Origin: Thermanaerovibrio acidaminovorans DSM 6589
GTDB taxonomy: Bacteria > Synergistota > Synergistia > Synergistales > Synergistaceae
Direction: 5' to 3'
Assembly: GCF_000024905.1 (NCBI RefSeq)
Contig: NC_013522.1
Coordinates: 124,001 to 188,000, forward strand
DNA length: 64,000 nt
Position 1 is the first letter of the stretch; the number at the start of each line of letters is the position of its first letter. Position numbers and translations under genes: made by a program. Of this stretch, positions 42,947 to 52,436 are shown piece after piece. Under the pieces are notes generated by a model that worked only from the letters and a program-made list of their open reading frames with translations, was not told where the DNA came from and ran no database searches.

Positions 42947-43783
42947 TTGACTCCGCTTTCAAGGCCCTTCAGGGGCCTGGCATGGTTCCCGCTCCTTCTC
43001 CTCCTTCTCCTCCTTATCCCCCAGGGGGCCAATGGGGCGGTCAGGGGGCTTAACCACATCAACCTGGACTCCATCCTGTCCACCCCGGTGGAGGGGGAGC
43101 TCAGGTTCCTGGTGGTGGGGGACACCAGGGGGCCCGGCAGCCGTTTCCGGTTCCTGGTGCCCCAGATGAGGGAGGACCAGGGGCTCTTCGTGATCCACCT
43201 GGGGGACCTGACCAACCGGGGCACCCAGGGGGAGTACCGGGAGGCGCTGGAGCTCCTCCGGTCCATCCGCAAGCCCTTCCTGGTGGTGATTGGCAACCAT
43301 GAGCTGGTGGACCGGGGGCGGGGGCGCTTCGAGGACATCTTCGGGTCCTGGCGGGACCGGGCCTTCGTTCTGGGGGGTGCCCTCCTGGTCCTGCTGGACA
43401 ACGCGGATGGAAGGCCCCTGTCGGAGGAGCGCCTTCGGTGGCTGGACCGGGAGCTGGCTTCCCACCCGGGGCCCAAGATGGTTTTCATGCACCAGCCCCT
43501 CTTCGATCCCAGGCCAGGCAAGAGCCACGCCATGGATGAGCGGGGGGCCAGGGAGATGTTGGAGGTCCTGAAGCGCCACCGGGTGGACCGGGTCTTCGCC
43601 AGCCACGTGCACGCCTTCTTCCAGGGGGACTGGGATGGGGTCCCCTACACCATCTCCGGCGGCGGGGGGGCTAGCCTCTACAGCCGGGACCCGGAGAGCG
43701 GCTTCCACCACTACCACCGGGTTACGGTGGGCCCGGGGGGCGTTAGGGTCGAGACCGTGCCCCTTGGGGGGTACGTCAGGTGA
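42947..43783 (+). CDS. exported metallophosphoesterase
   Basis: A 278-residue calcineurin-like phosphoesterase with an N-terminal signal peptide (a run of nine Leu, ending near GANG). Metal-binding motifs are VVGDTRG (the usual GDxH has Arg here), HLGDLTNRG, IGNHEL, MHQPLF and SHVHAFFQG. It should act outside the cytoplasmic membrane on phosphoesters or nucleotides; the substrate is unknown. TTG 42947 lies 8 nt after GGGGGTG, and the first 20 codons of the longer frame have no supporting start. It is followed by the HDOD gene, probably in one transcript. Confidence 0.85.
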   Translation: MTPLSRPFRGLAWFPLLLLLLLLIPQGANGAVRGLNHINLDSILSTPVEGELRFLVVGDTRGPGSRFRFLVPQMREDQGLFVIHLGDLTNRGTQGEYREALELLRSIRKPFLVVIGNHELVDRGRGRFEDIFGSWRDRAFVLGGALLVLLDNADGRPLSEERLRWLDRELASHPGPKMVFMHQPLFDPRPGKSHAMDERGAREMLEVLKRHRVDRVFASHVHAFFQGDWDGVPYTISGGGGASLYSRDPESGFHHYHRVTVGPGGVRVETVPLGGYVR

Positions 43784-43813
43784 AACGTCGGGATTCCCGG
43801 GGGTGATCGGGCG

Positions 43814-45052
43814 GTGGGACTGGTCTCCATCGAGAACGTAAGGCCCGGCATGGTGCTGGCCTCGGAGCTAAGGGCCCCGGACGGCAGGGTCATGTTGGGC
43901 AAGGGGGTCACCATAGAGGATCGGCACATACGGATGCTTCGCCTGTGGGGGATCCCCGTCGCAGACGTGGAGGGCTACGAGGACCGGGCCATTGCCGAGG
44001 AGGAAGGGGTCAGGGAAGAGGCTTTGAGGAAGGCCAGGGCCCTGGTCTCCCGATGGATGAATCCCGGAACGGCCTTTGAGGAGGAGATCTTTGCCCAGGC
44101 GGTTAGGGAGGTGGGGCAGCGGATCGCCAAGGAGGGATCGGTCCCATCCGCCTGGATACCCTATCCCCCCGCGGAGGTGCCAAAGGTGACCCTGGGTGAC
44201 ATGGGGGTGGGTGTGCCCGCCATGCGGCACCTGGTGAGACAGCACGTGCGGCTGTCTTCCTTCCCCGCCATATACTTCAAGCTCCGGGAGGTGATCGAGT
44301 CCCCGGTGAGCTCCGCCTCCAAGATAGCCGAGGTGGTGAGCAAGGACCCGGCCCTCACGGTGCGGTTGCTGCGGCTGGTGAACAGCTCCTACTACGGCTT
44401 CCCCAAGAGGATCGACTCCATCCAGCGGGCGGTGGCCATAGTGGGAACCAATCAGCTCACCGCCCTGGCCATGGCGGTGAGCGCCGTTGGGGCCTTCAAG
44501 GGGATCCCATCCTCCAGGATCGACGTGGAGTCCTTCTGGGAGCACTCCATATCCTGTGCGGTGATCTGCCGGGTCATAGCCTTCACGTTGAGGATGCCCA
44601 ACGAGGAGCAGTTCTTCCTCTCCGGGCTGCTTCACGATGTGGGGCGCCTGGTGCTCTTCGCCAAGGTGCCCTGGGTCATGAAGTCCCTGATGGACCTGGC
44701 GCTGTACGAGGGTGTCCCCATGCACCGGGTGGAGGAGCGGCACCTGGGGTTCCACCACGGCTCTATGGGGGAGGCGCTACTCAAGGAGTGGAACATACCG
44801 GACTTCATCCGGACCATGGTGGGTGGACACCACTCCCCGGACGAGTCGGACCTTCCCAGGGAGTCAGCGGTGGTGCATCTGGCGGACGCCATGGCCCTGG
44901 CCCTCCGGTGGGGCAACTCCGGATCCCACCTGGTGCCCACCCTGTCCCAGCGGGGGCTGGACATGCTGGAGATCCCGCCGGAGGCGCTACCCGCCATGGT
45001 CTCCCAGGCCAGGCGTCAGATAGCGGAGATCCGCAGGATCTTCCTGATCTAA
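43814..45052 (+). CDS. HDOD-domain signalling protein
   Basis: A 412-residue protein. Residues 1-50 resemble the short domain seen before HD-GYP and HDOD proteins (VRPGMVLASEL...GKGVTIEDRHIRMLRLWGI). Residues about 155-350 are the HDOD domain: SSASKIAEVVSKDPALTVRL, NSSYYGFPKRIDSIQRAV, and a LLHDVGRLVLF segment that keeps the HD pair. HDOD domains regulate signalling without a clear catalytic role. It lies 11 nt before the large hybrid kinase/cyclase gene and so probably acts in the same pathway. GTG 43814 follows GGGGGTGATCGGGCG. Confidence 0.85.
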   Translation: MGLVSIENVRPGMVLASELRAPDGRVMLGKGVTIEDRHIRMLRLWGIPVADVEGYEDRAIAEEEGVREEALRKARALVSRWMNPGTAFEEEIFAQAVREVGQRIAKEGSVPSAWIPYPPAEVPKVTLGDMGVGVPAMRHLVRQHVRLSSFPAIYFKLREVIESPVSSASKIAEVVSKDPALTVRLLRLVNSSYYGFPKRIDSIQRAVAIVGTNQLTALAMAVSAVGAFKGIPSSRIDVESFWEHSISCAVICRVIAFTLRMPNEEQFFLSGLLHDVGRLVLFAKVPWVMKSLMDLALYEGVPMHRVEERHLGFHHGSMGEALLKEWNIPDFIRTMVGGHHSPDESDLPRESAVVHLADAMALALRWGNSGSHLVPTLSQRGLDMLEIPPEALPAMVSQARRQIAEIRRIFLI

Positions 45053-45063
45053 GGAGGAGCGGG

Positions 45064-47817
45064 ATGAACACCTCGAGGTTGTCGGAGCTGGAGCGCCGCT
45101 TCCGGATGCTGGAGGCGGAGAGGGAGAGGATAAACCGGATCCTGGCGGTGGCGGTCGGGCTGGTGCCCTCCGCGGTGGAGGAGGATGGGCACCTGGACCG
45201 GATCCTGGTGAGGGCCGCCGACCGGGCCAGGTCGCTGATAAAGATAGGGGCTTGGACCTGCCTGCTCTTCTCCGAGGACGGCATGGACCTATCCCGGGTG
45301 GCTGGGCAGGAGGGGGAGGTGGACTTCGACGCCGCCCTGGCGGAGATGTCCTCCGACGGCACCCTGGCCTGGGCGCTCACCCACCCGAACCCCATGTTCA
45401 TGTCCCTCCCCCAGGGTAGCTTCCTGGTCTCCGCCCTGAGCACCCCGTCGAAGATCCTGGGGGTCTTCATGGCATCCCTGGAGGAGAGGCCCGAGGAGAT
45501 CCCGGAGATAGGGGTTGCCTTCTTCCGGACCCTGATGTCCTACACCGCCATATCCATAGAGAACCAGATGCGGCTCGAGGAGGTCCGGTCCCTCAACGGG
45601 CAGCTGAAGGAGAACGTGGAGAGGTTGGAGGAGACCAAGAGGGCCCTGGAGGAGGCCAACCGCCTCAAGGACGCCTTCCTGGCCCACATAGGGCACGAGA
45701 TCCGAAACCCCCTGGGGGGGATGATGGGGCTCCTCAGGACCACCCTGGGGGCGGAGCTGCCCCCGCCGGTGGCCCACCGGATGGAGGTGCTGCTTCGGGA
45801 GTGCGAGACGTTGAACAGCCTCCTGGACGACCTGCTGGACTACTCCAAGCTGGAGGCGGGGCGGCTCGACATCACCGCCATCCCCTTCTCCCCCCAGGCG
45901 CTTTTGGAGGAGCTGGCCAGCACCTTCTCGGTCCGGGCCCAGGACCGGGGGCTGGAGTTCCGGTTCTTCACCGACGCCCTGCCGGACCGGATCATGGGGG
46001 ATCCCAGGCGGCTCCGTCAGATCCTGGTGAACCTGCTGTCCAACTCCCTTAAGTTCACCCGCAAGGGGCACGTGTCCCTCTCCGGCTGGGGAGGGGAGGG
46101 CAGGGTCTACTTCGCGGTGGAGGACAGCGGCCTGGGCATGGGGGACCAGGAGATGGGGCGCCTCTTCGTGCCCTTCTCGGGGAGCTCCTCCGGCGCCGGG
46201 CTGGGGCTGTACCTGTCCAAGGAGCTGGCCAACCGGATGGGGGGGGACATAACGGTCCGTTCCAGGCCCGGGTACGGGACGGTCTTCACCCTTGACCTGC
46301 CGGTCCGCCAGGAGGAGGGGACCGGGTGCCCCCTGGACGGGCTAAGGGCCCTGGTGCTGGACGACAACAACACCAGCCTCTCCGCCGCCTGCGGGGTGCT
46401 CAGGGAGTGTGGGGTTCAGGCGGTGGGGGCCCAGTCCGTCCAGGAGGCCCTGGAGGAGGCGGAGGATGGTAAGTTCGACTTCGTGCTGATGGACCTTAAC
46501 CTCCCCGGTGGGGATGGGCTCTCGGCCATGCACCGGCTTCATGAGGCCCTGGGGTGTCGGGTGGTGGGCCTCACCGCCGGGGTATCCCCCGACGTGGAGG
46601 AGGCGTTCCTCCGGGAGGGGATGCTCAAGGTCTTGAGGAAGCCCCTGGACGTGATGGAGCTGGCCTGGGCGCTGAAGCATCGGGAGGCGCCCCAGCGGAA
46701 CCTGCAGACGGACCTGCTGGAGACCTTCCGGGCGGACATGGCCCGCCTGGAGGACGTGATGCTCAAGGCCTTCCGGGAGGGGGATCAGGACCTGTTCCTC
46801 AAGTCCCTTCACGAGTTCAAGGGGGCGGCTCTCTCCTTCGGCCAGTGGCGCGGATCCGGCGGGGCCTCCTTTAGGGTCCCCATGGGGGTCGGCGGCCGCT
46901 TCGGCGGTGTGGAGTTCCCCCAGGGCATGAGGCTGCTGGTAGCGGACGACAACCCATCCACCCGGGAGGGGATCCTGCGGATCTTCTCCAACCGGGGCAT
47001 AAGGGTGCTCACCGCCTCCACCGGGGAGGAGGCCCTGGAGGTGCTCCTAAAGGGTGAGGTGGATGTGGCCCTCGTGGACTACATGATGCCCCACATCGGC
47101 GGGGTGGAGGTCATAAGGCGCCTTCGGGAGGAGGAGCAGTGCAGCGAGAGGTACACGTACGTGATCATGATCACCGTTAAGGACACCAAGGAGGACCTGG
47201 TGCTCGCCATGGCCTCCGGGGCGGACGACTACGTGGTGAAGCCCTTCGATCCCGATGACCTGACCCTTCGGGTCCTCTCGGGCACCCGGGTGATGGAGGT
47301 GCAGCGGAAGCTGAGGTTCATGGCCCGGCACGACCAGCTGACCGGGCTGCTCAACCGCCGGGCGGTGATAGAGATGGAGGAGCGGGAGATGGCCCGGTCC
47401 GTCCGGGAGGGGGGCAGCCTGTCGGTGGCCATGATGGACATAGACCGGTTCAAGGCCATAAACGACACCTACGGGCACCTGGCGGGGGACCAGGTCCTCC
47501 GGGAGGTGGCCCGCCGGGTCGGCTCAAAGCTTAGGGTCTACGACGTGGTGGGCCGCTACGGGGGGGAGGAGTTCCTCCTGATCCTGCCCGGTGCCTCCCT
47601 GGGGGACGCCAAGCGGCTCTGCGAGAGGATGAGGAGCGCCATAGGATCCGAGCCGGTGCTGTACGACGGGCTCCAGATACCGGTCACCGCCAGCTTCGGC
47701 GTGGCGGAGTTCGTGCCGCAGCTGACGGTGGACCAGCTCAACAACCTGGCGGACCAGGCGCTCTACCTGGCCAAGGCGTCCGGGAGGGACGCGGTGAGGG
47801 CCCTGGGGGCCGATTAG
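45064..47817 (+). CDS. hybrid histidine kinase fused to a response regulator-diguanylate cyclase
   Basis: One uninterrupted 917-residue frame. Order: N-terminal coil, GAF-like domain (about 40-180), HisKA with HIGHEIRNPLGG (about 210), ATPase (NLLSNSLKF; GLGMG; SGAGLGLYL), receiver 1 with Asp near 476 in LMDLNLPG, a short HPt remnant with the HEFKGAALSFG motif (about 582), receiver 2 with Asp near 670 in LVDYMMP, and a GGDEF domain with GRYGGEEF (about 832) and an RVYD I-site. The cyclase signature is intact, so it should make c-di-GMP. The HPt domain breaks off about 20 residues after its His and runs straight into receiver 2. ATG 45064 has AAGGAGG upstream. Confidence 0.88.
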   Translation: MNTSRLSELERRFRMLEAERERINRILAVAVGLVPSAVEEDGHLDRILVRAADRARSLIKIGAWTCLLFSEDGMDLSRVAGQEGEVDFDAALAEMSSDGTLAWALTHPNPMFMSLPQGSFLVSALSTPSKILGVFMASLEERPEEIPEIGVAFFRTLMSYTAISIENQMRLEEVRSLNGQLKENVERLEETKRALEEANRLKDAFLAHIGHEIRNPLGGMMGLLRTTLGAELPPPVAHRMEVLLRECETLNSLLDDLLDYSKLEAGRLDITAIPFSPQALLEELASTFSVRAQDRGLEFRFFTDALPDRIMGDPRRLRQILVNLLSNSLKFTRKGHVSLSGWGGEGRVYFAVEDSGLGMGDQEMGRLFVPFSGSSSGAGLGLYLSKELANRMGGDITVRSRPGYGTVFTLDLPVRQEEGTGCPLDGLRALVLDDNNTSLSAACGVLRECGVQAVGAQSVQEALEEAEDGKFDFVLMDLNLPGGDGLSAMHRLHEALGCRVVGLTAGVSPDVEEAFLREGMLKVLRKPLDVMELAWALKHREAPQRNLQTDLLETFRADMARLEDVMLKAFREGDQDLFLKSLHEFKGAALSFGQWRGSGGASFRVPMGVGGRFGGVEFPQGMRLLVADDNPSTREGILRIFSNRGIRVLTASTGEEALEVLLKGEVDVALVDYMMPHIGGVEVIRRLREEEQCSERYTYVIMITVKDTKEDLVLAMASGADDYVVKPFDPDDLTLRVLSGTRVMEVQRKLRFMARHDQLTGLLNRRAVIEMEEREMARSVREGGSLSVAMMDIDRFKAINDTYGHLAGDQVLREVARRVGSKLRVYDVVGRYGGEEFLLILPGASLGDAKRLCERMRSAIGSEPVLYDGLQIPVTASFGVAEFVPQLTVDQLNNLADQALYLAKASGRDAVRALGAD

Positions 47818-49049
47818 CTCCGTTTGAAGGACCTGACGGTGAGGATCGGCAGGGTGCAGGCCAGGAGGAAGAGGGCCATGATGCCGTAGGCCTTGAGGAA
47901 CGCCCCGTGGCTCTGCCCCCCGAAGGCCTCGATCATGAGCCCCGAGCCCCACTGGCAGAGGATCACCAGGGCGAAGACCATCATGTTGGCCGCCCCCAGG
48001 AGGGCCCCGATCCTCTCCCGGTCCACCAGGTCGTTTATGGCGGAGTTGGCGGCCACCACCGCCCCGCCGGTGGTGATCCCCATGAGGGCCCCGGCCCATC
48101 CGGAGGCCCAGATGGGGGCCCGCAGGGCCATCAGGGCCAGGAAGAGCCCCCAGGAGGCCGCCACGGACCCGCCTATGGCGGCGAAGGAGGATCGCCGGCC
48201 CCGGGCCATGGAGGCCAACGGCCCCCCAAGGAGGGTGCCCGCCATCATCCCTATGCCTATCATGGTGGCCCAGTTCCTGGCGGCGGAGGGGCCGCACCGG
48301 TATGCCTCCTCGAACCACGCCACCCCCCATAGGCCCTGGAGGGAGAGCTGCACCCCCACCGCGGAGGCCCAGAGCAGCGCCGCCACCTTTATTCCCCGGT
48401 GCCCGGAGACCAGGATCCTCATCCCCTCCTTGAGCCCCTTAAGCATGGGCCCCTTGCCCCCGGAGGAGGTCACCGGATCGTGCCCCTTGAGGACCCAGAG
48501 GACCAGGGCGATCCCGGCGCTCACGATCCCCAGGAGGAGGAAGGTGTTGAACCGGCCCATGGAGTCCAGCGCAAGCCCCAGGGGCACCACGGAGACCACC
48601 GCCCCCAGGTTGCCCAGGGCGATGGTGAGCCCCGTCAGCATGGGGTACCTCTCCTTGGGGAACCCGTGGGCCTGGTGCACCAGGACCCCGGAGAAGATGG
48701 GGCCAAGCCCCAGGCCGGTGAGCATCCGGGCCACCCCAAGGCTTGCGGGACTGTCCGCGAAGGAGAACATGAAGGTGCCCACCGCGCAGATGAGCATCCC
48801 CAAGGCGCCGATCCTCATGGGGCCGTACCGGTCGTTTAGGGAGCCGCAAAGGGGCTGCACCCCCCCGTAGGCGTAGAAGAAAAGGCTCGATATGAAGCCC
48901 GTAACCCCTGCGGTCATCCCCATCTCCCTGGCCAGCCGGGGCAGGAGCACCGCCGGGGATACCCTGAAGAAGTTGGACATGAAGTAGGCGGCCACCAGCA
49001 CCACGTAGAGCACCACCGGCCAGCCGCCCCGGTCCTTCCGCTCAGTCAA
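47814..49049 (-). CDS. major facilitator superfamily transporter
   Basis: A 411-residue membrane protein with 12 hydrophobic segments. The loop between helices 2 and 3 carries CGSLNDRYGPMRIGALGM, the MFS A-motif variant, and a similar loop in the second half reads ASMARGRRSSFAAIG. The substrate is unknown; resemblance to nitrate/oxalate-type permeases is only general. The TTG at 49049 is a weak start with AGAGGGATGATGGCGA upstream. Its last 4 nt overlap the end of the opposing cyclase gene. It stands alone, divergent from the molybdopterin enzyme gene with 229 bp between them. Confidence 0.8.
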   Translation of the reverse strand: MTERKDRGGWPVVLYVVLVAAYFMSNFFRVSPAVLLPRLAREMGMTAGVTGFISSLFFYAYGGVQPLCGSLNDRYGPMRIGALGMLICAVGTFMFSFADSPASLGVARMLTGLGLGPIFSGVLVHQAHGFPKERYPMLTGLTIALGNLGAVVSVVPLGLALDSMGRFNTFLLLGIVSAGIALVLWVLKGHDPVTSSGGKGPMLKGLKEGMRILVSGHRGIKVAALLWASAVGVQLSLQGLWGVAWFEEAYRCGPSAARNWATMIGIGMMAGTLLGGPLASMARGRRSSFAAIGGSVAASWGLFLALMALRAPIWASGWAGALMGITTGGAVVAANSAINDLVDRERIGALLGAANMMVFALVILCQWGSGLMIEAFGGQSHGAFLKAYGIMALFLLACTLPILTVRSFKRS

Positions 49050-49278
49050 TCGCCATCATCCCTCTCCTCTCCCCAGCGGGGAGTTTCTTGAGTTCCGGAG
49101 AAGATTCTATAGCCCCCCACGTCCCAGGTCCAGGCTTCTTCCCCGCTGAACCCTTGGTCCTGCGATGGGTCACCTTAAAGGGCGGAGCCGGCGATGGTTT
49201 GATCCGCCGCTGGAGGGTGTTAACATGGATCGCAGAGAGGGGCACATCCTCCATCCAGCCCCTAGGGAGGTGTCAACG

Positions 49279-51105
49279 TTGAAGATCCTTTCCGCCTGCG
49301 CCTTCGATTGTCCCGACGCCTGCGGTTTCGAGGCCCAGTGGGGTTCCAGCCAGGTCAGGGGCAGGGATGACCACCCCTACACCCGGGGGTTCGTGTGCAG
49401 GAAGCTGACGAAGCTACTGGATGCCCTGGAGGGCCCCAGGCCCACCCAGCCCATGCTCCGGGAGGGAGGGGTTTTGAACCCCATCTCCTGGGATCGGGCC
49501 CTGTCCATCCTGGCGGGGCGCATCGAATCGGCGGTGAAGCGGGATCCCCGGCGGATCCTGTGGGGGACCGGGTCCGGCAACCTGCTTATGACCAACTGTC
49601 TGCTGGACCTCTTCTCCCAGCGCCTCGGGGGCTTCACCGGCCTTGCGGGGTCCCTTTGCGGCGGCGAGGGGGGACACGGCCTGTCCCTCTCCTACCCGGT
49701 CAGGCGGCACGTGCCCCCCGAGGAGGTGCTGGAGAGCCGCCGGATCCTCCTCTGGGGCCGCAACGTGGCGGAGACCAACGTCCACTTTGTTCCCCTCATA
49801 GCCCGGGCCAGGGCCATGGGGGCCAAGGTGGGATACCTGGACGTGAGGCCCACCAGGACTCATGGGCTGGCGGACGTGGCGTGGACATTGAGGCCCGGCT
49901 CGGACCTGGCCCTGGGGGCCTTCCTGTGCGGGGAGGTCTTGAGGGGCGGGGGAGGTCCCGTGGGGGAGTTCCGGGGTCTGGAGGAGTTCGAGGGGTCCAT
50001 CCGGTGGGCCACCCGGCAGGAGGTCGGCCGTCTCACCGGTCTTTCGTCCCAAGAACTGGACGAGATCCTCCAGTTCGTCACCTCCGACGGGCCCCTCAGC
50101 CTCTGGGCCGGCTGGGCCATGCAGCGCCGCCAGGGGGGGGACTTGCTCATGCGGGTCTTGGATTCGCTGGTCTTCCTCCTGGGCTCCCAGGGGGTTCCCG
50201 GAGGAGGGATGGTGTTCAGCGCCGACGACGGGGCCCCTTTCCCCCCGGGCTTCGCCGAAGGCTGCTTCTCCCGCCTGGCGCCGCGGCCCGTCGTGGGGCC
50301 CTGGCTAAAGGGGGCCCAGGATCCGCCGGTTGAGCTGGTGATCTTCTCCCGCTGCAACCCGGTTACCCAGACCCAGGGGGTGGAGGACCTGTTGGAGCTG
50401 ATGGACCGGGAAGACCCCTTCTTCGTATGCCTGGACTGGCGGCTCTCCGCCACCGCATCGAGGTCCCACCTCTTCATCCCCGTGGCCCCCTTCCCGGAGC
50501 AACCGGATGGGCTGGTGTTCAGCTACTGGCACGATCTGCTCCAGGTCACCCGGCCCGTCAGGAGGTCCCCATGCCCATCCGAGGCGGATCTGCTGGATTC
50601 CATCCTCCGGATGCTGGGCTTTGACCCCTGCGTCCGGGGCTCCTTCGAGCCCTTCGTCAGGCAAGTGCTCTCCAACCCGGGGCTGGTCCCCGTGGCGGAG
50701 GGCATATGGCGCTTCCCCCACCCGGACAGGAACCGGGGAGCCTTCTCCTTCCCTCTGGTCCCCCCAGTCGGCCCAGCCGGGGATAGTCTCACACTGGTGA
50801 CACCCCACCGGTTCGACGCGGTGAACGGCGGCGGCTGCGAGTCCTGGGCGGAGGGGGATGGGCTGGTCTTCCGCCTGTCTCCCCGGGAGGCCTCGAGGCT
50901 GGGCCTACGGGACCGGCAGCGGGTGGCGGTCCGCTCCCCCTGGGGGGAGGTGCGGGGGGTGCTTAGGGTGGAGGAGGGGGTGGCCCCCGGAACCTGCTGG
51001 ACCCACTCGGGGCAGCGGGGGGTCAACCTCCTCGTGGGGCCCCAGCTGACGGACCGCTGGAACTGCTGCCTGAGCCAGGTGGAGGTGGAGCTGAGGCCCC
51101 TCTAG
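49279..51105 (+). CDS. molybdopterin (bis-MGD) oxidoreductase, lone catalytic subunit
   Basis: A protein of about 608 residues of the DMSO reductase superfamily. The N-terminal [4Fe-4S] ligands are Cys7, Cys11, Cys15 and Cys40 (CAFDCPDAC ... GFVCRK). The cofactor-binding core follows (GTGSGNLLMTN, LLWGRNVAETN, YLDVRPTRT), and a C-terminal MGD-binding barrel starts near LTLVTPHRFDAVN. The Mo/W ligand is probably the Cys in SLCGGEGG. No electron-transfer or membrane subunit and no moco gene is adjacent. TTG 49279 lies 6 nt after GGGAGGTG, and the longer frame back to 49165 precedes that site. The substrate is unknown. Confidence 0.82.
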   Translation: MKILSACAFDCPDACGFEAQWGSSQVRGRDDHPYTRGFVCRKLTKLLDALEGPRPTQPMLREGGVLNPISWDRALSILAGRIESAVKRDPRRILWGTGSGNLLMTNCLLDLFSQRLGGFTGLAGSLCGGEGGHGLSLSYPVRRHVPPEEVLESRRILLWGRNVAETNVHFVPLIARARAMGAKVGYLDVRPTRTHGLADVAWTLRPGSDLALGAFLCGEVLRGGGGPVGEFRGLEEFEGSIRWATRQEVGRLTGLSSQELDEILQFVTSDGPLSLWAGWAMQRRQGGDLLMRVLDSLVFLLGSQGVPGGGMVFSADDGAPFPPGFAEGCFSRLAPRPVVGPWLKGAQDPPVELVIFSRCNPVTQTQGVEDLLELMDREDPFFVCLDWRLSATASRSHLFIPVAPFPEQPDGLVFSYWHDLLQVTRPVRRSPCPSEADLLDSILRMLGFDPCVRGSFEPFVRQVLSNPGLVPVAEGIWRFPHPDRNRGAFSFPLVPPVGPAGDSLTLVTPHRFDAVNGGGCESWAEGDGLVFRLSPREASRLGLRDRQRVAVRSPWGEVRGVLRVEEGVAPGTCWTHSGQRGVNLLVGPQLTDRWNCCLSQVEVELRPL

Positions 51106-52298
51106 CCGTGGGTGGTGGGGGATTCGAAGGCCCGGCGGATCCGCTCCCGGAGCTGGGGGTTGAAGATCACATCAAGGCCCATCCAGGCCAGGGCCTTTGC
51201 CCCCTGGATCAGGGCCCGGTGTCCCCCCTCCGACTTGGTGGCCAGGGCGAACTCCCGGGAGTGGAGGGGGATCTCCCGGTCGGATATGGACAGCTCCGGC
51301 TGAAGGGCCGGGCACCGGCGGCTCACGTTGCCCACGTCGCTGGATCCGCTGGGGCCCGGGCCCTTCCGGAGGCGGAAGCCCAGCTCCGTCAGGATCCGCT
51401 CCATGGCCTCCTCCGCCGGGGGGTTAGGCCTCATGTGATCGAAGCTGGCCTCGTTGTAGCGGTAGGAAACCTCCGTCTCGGTGGCGGCGGCGCAACCGTG
51501 GGCTATGGCCTTCACCCGCTCCACCAGCTGGTCCAGCTCCTCCCGGGTGGGGGCCCGGAAGTACCAGTGGGCCCGGGCCTCGTGGGGAACGATGTTGGGG
51601 GCCGCGCCCCCGTGGGTGATGATCCCGTGCATCCTGACGTGGGGTCTTACGTGCTGCCTCAGCATGTCCAGGGCGTGGAAGAGCAGGATAACCCCGTTCA
51701 ACCCGTTCCGCCCCTCCCAGGGGGCCGCCGCCGCGTGGGCGGTGCGTCCCGAGAAGGTGAACTCCAGGGAGTCAATGGCCATTGATCTGTAGTCCACGTA
51801 GCTCCCGCCGGAGCAGCAGTGGAACATGAGCGCCAGGTCCATCTCGTCGAAGAGCCCCGCCCGGGCCATCTCCACCTTTGAGCCATTGGTCTCCTCCGCC
51901 GGAGTGCCGAACACGTGGATCGTGGCGTCCTCCTCCCTCAGGGCCTCCTTGAGCGCCAGGGCGGCGAAGACCGAGGCGGTGCCGTGCAGGTTGTGGCCGC
52001 ACCCGTGGCCTATCTCCGGCAGGGCGTCCATCTCCGCCAGGAGTGCCACGTTGACCGGCCCCCTCCCCCAGGTGGCGTGAAAGGCGGTGGGGAGGTCCAG
52101 TATCCCCGTCTTCACCCGGAAGCCCCCCTCCCGGAGCGCCCGGGCGAACTCGCCGGAGGTCCGCACCTCCTCCCCCCCCAGCTCCGGATGGTCGCATATC
52201 CGGTCCGACATGCGGACCGCCTCCTCCCGGTTTCGATCCAGGAAGTCCAAGACCCTGGCCAGCAACTGGTCGTGATGGTTCAATTCGATCACCCCCAT
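51102..52298 (-). CDS. M20-family amidohydrolase (AbgB-like)
   Basis: A 398-residue metallo-amidase. The first metal motif is IGHGCGHNLHGTA (Cys and His ligands), the second GTPAEETNGSK, and HCCSGG and SGRTAHAAAAPWEG follow, with a dimerisation (lid) domain between. This arrangement fits p-aminobenzoyl-glutamate hydrolase or N-acyl-amino-acid/indole-acyl hydrolases more than dipeptidases. The start at 52298 is an ATG; a GTG lies just after it. It is convergent with, and overlaps by 4 nt, the molybdopterin enzyme gene, and is divergent from the NCS2 permease. It probably releases amino acids from acylated forms. Confidence 0.87.
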   Translation of the reverse strand: MGVIELNHHDQLLARVLDFLDRNREEAVRMSDRICDHPELGGEEVRTSGEFARALREGGFRVKTGILDLPTAFHATWGRGPVNVALLAEMDALPEIGHGCGHNLHGTASVFAALALKEALREEDATIHVFGTPAEETNGSKVEMARAGLFDEMDLALMFHCCSGGSYVDYRSMAIDSLEFTFSGRTAHAAAAPWEGRNGLNGVILLFHALDMLRQHVRPHVRMHGIITHGGAAPNIVPHEARAHWYFRAPTREELDQLVERVKAIAHGCAAATETEVSYRYNEASFDHMRPNPPAEEAMERILTELGFRLRKGPGPSGSSDVGNVSRRCPALQPELSISDREIPLHSREFALATKSEGGHRALIQGAKALAWMGLDVIFNPQLRERIRRAFESPTTHG

Positions 52299-52349
52299 GC
52301 CAGTCTACACCAATGATACCCGTTGCGTCGGACCTGTCACACCCGAACA

Positions 52350-52377
52350 TTGTCTGATATTTCTCAAGGGTTATATT
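52350..52377 (+). promoter_or_regulatory. likely promoter of the NCS2 permease gene
   Basis: TTGTCT (52350-52355), 16-nt spacer, TATATT (52372-52377). A second -10-like TATAGT lies just downstream. Confidence 0.45.
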
Positions 52378-52436
52378 GTATAGTGGTGGTGGCCCCGGTG
52401 GGGTGGCCTTATTACCTTTCAAGGAGGGGAAGGAGC

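Noticed and set aside
44788-45063. Extension of the hybrid kinase/cyclase frame upstream to 44788
   Set aside because: The extra 92 codons overlap the HDOD gene and look like its antisense/off-frame shadow. A strong AAGGAGG site precedes the ATG at 45064.
46800-46930. Possible frameshift or sequencing error joining two genes at the HPt/receiver junction
   Set aside because: The frame stays open with normal codon use on both sides and no homopolymer at the junction; treated as a fusion and reported as such.
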